Shown piece by piece: positions 4,650 through 6,295 of a stretch of DNA of 6,295 nucleotides. Within the stretch, counting starts at the first letter, position 1, and each line of letters begins with the position of its first letter. The stretch is from Zoogloeaceae bacterium (GTDB lineage: Bacteria; Pseudomonadota; Gammaproteobacteria; Burkholderiales; Rhodocyclaceae), in the NCBI GenBank assembly GCA_031290955.1, contig JAISLJ010000216.1:1-6295 (forward strand), read 5' to 3'. The notes under the pieces are model-generated. The model was not told the origin of the DNA. It did not search any database and saw only the letters and a list, made by a program, of their open reading frames with translations. The position numbers were made by a program, and so were the translations under genes.

Positions 4650-6188
4650 ATGCAATTGAATCCGTCCGAGATCAGTGAACTGATCAAAAGCAAGATTCAA
4701 AACCTGAGCGTGGGTCTGGAGACCCGCACCCAGGGAACCGTGGTTTCCGTGACCGACGGCATCTGCCGGGTGCACGGCCTTCAGGATGTCATGCAAGGCG
4801 AGATGCTGGAATTCCCCGGCAACACCTTCGGCATGGCCCTGAACCTGGAACGCGACTCTGTTGGCGCGGTGGTGCTGGGCGAATACGAACACATTTCCGA
4901 GGGCGATACGGTCAAATGTACTGGGCGCATCCTGGAAGTGCCCATCGGCCCGGAACTTCTGGGCCGGGTGGTGAATTCCCTGGGCCAACCCATCGACGGC
5001 AAGGGGCCGTTGAACCACAAGCTCACCGACAAGATCGAGAAGGTCGCGCCCGGCGTCATCTGGCGCAAATCCGTGTCGCAGCCGGTGCAGACGGGCCTGA
5101 AATCCATTGACGCCATGGTGCCCATCGGGCGCGGTCAACGCGAACTCGTCATCGGCGACCGCCAGACCGGCAAGACTGCCGTCGCCATTGACGCCATCAT
5201 CAACCAGAAGGATACGGGCGTCAAATGTATCTACGTGGCGGTGGGGCAGAAGGCTTCCACCATCGCCAACGTGGTGCGCAAACTTGAGGAACACGGCGCG
5301 CTCGAATATACCATCGTGGTTGCCGCTTCCGCTTCGGAGACCGCCGCGCTGCAATACATCGCGCCCTATTCCGGCTGCACGATGGGCGAATATTTCCGCG
5401 ACCGCGGCGAAGACGCGCTCATCATCTATGACGATCTCACCAAGCAGGCCTGGGCCTACCGGCAGGTCTCCCTTCTCCTGCGGCGTCCGCCGGGGCGCGA
5501 AGCCTATCCGGGCGATGTGTTCTATCTCCATTCCCGTTTGCTGGAGCGCGCCGCGCGCGTTTCCGAAGCCTGGGTGGAAAAATTGACCAACGGGGAAGTC
5601 AAGGGCAAGACCGGTTCCTTGACCGCCCTGCCGGTCATCGAAACCCAAGCGGGCGACGTTTCCGCCTTCGTGCCGACCAATGTGATTTCCATTACCGACG
5701 GCCAGATCTTCCTGGAAACAGACCTCTTCAACGCGGGCATCCGTCCAGCCATTAACGCCGGGATTTCGGTCTCCCGCGTCGGCGGCGCGGCCCAGACCAA
5801 GGTCATCAAGAAACTGGGCGGCGGCGTGCGGCTGGCGCTGGCGCAATACCGGGAACTCGCGGCTTTTGCCCAATTCGCTTCCGATCTGGACGAGACGACG
5901 AGAAAACAACTCGAACATGGTCGCATGGTCACGGAACTGATGAAGCAGCCCCAGTACGCGCCCCTGCGCATTTCCGACATGGCAGTGACGCTCTATGCGG
6001 CGGACAAGGGTTTCTATGAAGGTGTGGAAGTCCGGCGCGCTCTGGATTTTGAAAAATCCCTGCTCGCCTACCTGAAGCAGAACGCGGCAGCTGTCTTGGA
6101 AAAGATCGAAACCTCCAAGGACCTGGACAAGGAAACCGAAGAGGCGCTCTCTGCCGCCATCACGGCTTTCAAGGGCACCTGGGTCTAA
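4650..6188 (+). CDS. atpA: ATP synthase F1 subunit alpha, 512 aa
   Basis: Alpha alternates with beta in the F1 head and binds nucleotide at the non-catalytic sites while contributing to the catalytic ones. Order of parts: N-terminal beta barrel (about 25-93), nucleotide-binding domain (about 95-375) and C-terminal helical domain (about 380-512). The P-loop is GDRQTGKT (169-176, with K175 and T176), the Walker B strand is ALIIYDD (256-262), and the family signature PAINAGISVSRVG (366-378) contains the catalytic-site arginine R376, numbered as in E. coli. The N-terminus (MQLNPSEISELIKSKI) is the usual delta-binding helix. Length is within one residue of the E. coli protein. The ATG at 4650 is preceded by AGGAGA (4639-4644), 5 nt away. 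Confidence 0.99.
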   Translation: MQLNPSEISELIKSKIQNLSVGLETRTQGTVVSVTDGICRVHGLQDVMQGEMLEFPGNTFGMALNLERDSVGAVVLGEYEHISEGDTVKCTGRILEVPIGPELLGRVVNSLGQPIDGKGPLNHKLTDKIEKVAPGVIWRKSVSQPVQTGLKSIDAMVPIGRGQRELVIGDRQTGKTAVAIDAIINQKDTGVKCIYVAVGQKASTIANVVRKLEEHGALEYTIVVAASASETAALQYIAPYSGCTMGEYFRDRGEDALIIYDDLTKQAWAYRQVSLLLRRPPGREAYPGDVFYLHSRLLERAARVSEAWVEKLTNGEVKGKTGSLTALPVIETQAGDVSAFVPTNVISITDGQIFLETDLFNAGIRPAINAGISVSRVGGAAQTKVIKKLGGGVRLALAQYRELAAFAQFASDLDETTRKQLEHGRMVTELMKQPQYAPLRISDMAVTLYAADKGFYEGVEVRRALDFEKSLLAYLKQNAAAVLEKIETSKDLDKETEEALSAAITAFKGTWV

Positions 6189-6203
6189 CCGAAGGAGAGC
6201 GCC

Positions 6204-6295
6204 ATGCCGAGCGGCAAGGAAATTCGCAACAAGATCAAAAGCGTGGAGAACACGCGCAAGATCACCAAGGCCATGGAGATGGTGGCCGCCTCCAA
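6204..6295 (+). CDS. atpG: ATP synthase F1 subunit gamma, N-terminal fragment
   Basis: The window ends inside this gene, leaving 30 codons and two bases. The reading MPSGKEIRNKIKSVENTRKI, then TKAMEMVAAS, is the conserved N-terminal helix of gamma, the central shaft that turns inside the alpha3beta3 head. A strong ribosome binding site (AAGGAG, 6192-6197) lies 6 nt before the ATG, and the gap from the atpA stop is 15 nt. The rest of the gene, and presumably atpD and atpC, lie beyond the right edge. Confidence 0.95.
   Translation, partial: MPSGKEIRNKIKSVENTRKITKAMEMVAAS

Noticed and set aside
3444..5918. An 824-codon open frame on the - strand opposite atpE, atpF, atpH and atpA
   Set aside because: It is antisense to four certain genes, its product has low-complexity, His/Arg/Gly-rich composition with no recognisable domain, and it arises from the codon bias of GC-rich genes.
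1..6295. CRISPR arrays, tRNA or rRNA genes, insertion sequences, attachment sites
   Set aside because: No spaced long repeats, tRNA-like sequence, transposase reading or terminal inverted repeats were seen on either strand.

Overview
The window holds the promoter-proximal part of a bacterial F1Fo ATP synthase operon, preceded by three genes of other kinds. The sequence is GC-rich. The gene order atpI-atpB-atpE-atpF-atpH-atpA-atpG and the look of the subunits suggest a betaproteobacterium (Rhodocyclales or Nitrosomonadales-like): a 156-residue b subunit starting MNLTSTLFAQLVVFF, a subunit a ending in YIGQAHESH, and a delta subunit ending in the LIGGIRVTVGDQVLD signature. This placement comes from remembered family features, not from a search.

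Layout. Positions 1-89 are the 3' end of an unidentified + strand gene. It converges, with only 14 nt between, on a - strand gene (104-811) for a 235-residue exported protein of unknown function. A 298-nt divergent intergenic region (812-1109) follows, with short repeats but no convincing promoter. A + strand gene (1110-1895) then encodes a YcgR-type flagellar brake with a c-di-GMP-binding PilZ domain. A 159-nt gap (1896-2054) carries a recognisable sigma70-like promoter whose spacer is an 8-bp perfect inverted repeat. The atp operon runs from 2055 to the end: atpI (assembly factor), atpB, atpE and atpF (membrane Fo subunits a, c, b), atpH (delta, stator), atpA (catalytic-core alpha), and the first 30 codons of atpG (gamma).

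How the genes work together. Subunits a and c form the proton channel and c-ring, b and delta form the peripheral stator, and alpha (with beta, outside the window) and gamma form the F1 motor. AtpI helps assemble the c-ring. Genes are separated by 1 to 41 nt, so co-transcription is expected. Translation signals seem graded: atpE has a strong Shine-Dalgarno behind a pyrimidine-rich tract, while atpF starts with GTG. This fits the need for many c subunits but only two b subunits. The catalytic and channel residues checked (a Arg215, c Asp60, alpha Lys175 and Arg376) are all present, so the enzyme should be functional and proton-driven.

The operon is orthodox and I see no evidence of a new multi-gene system. 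The points worth a second look are the c-di-GMP effector gene directly upstream of the ATP synthase operon, the palindrome inside the atp promoter, the unusual atpI start region, and the unidentified exported protein.
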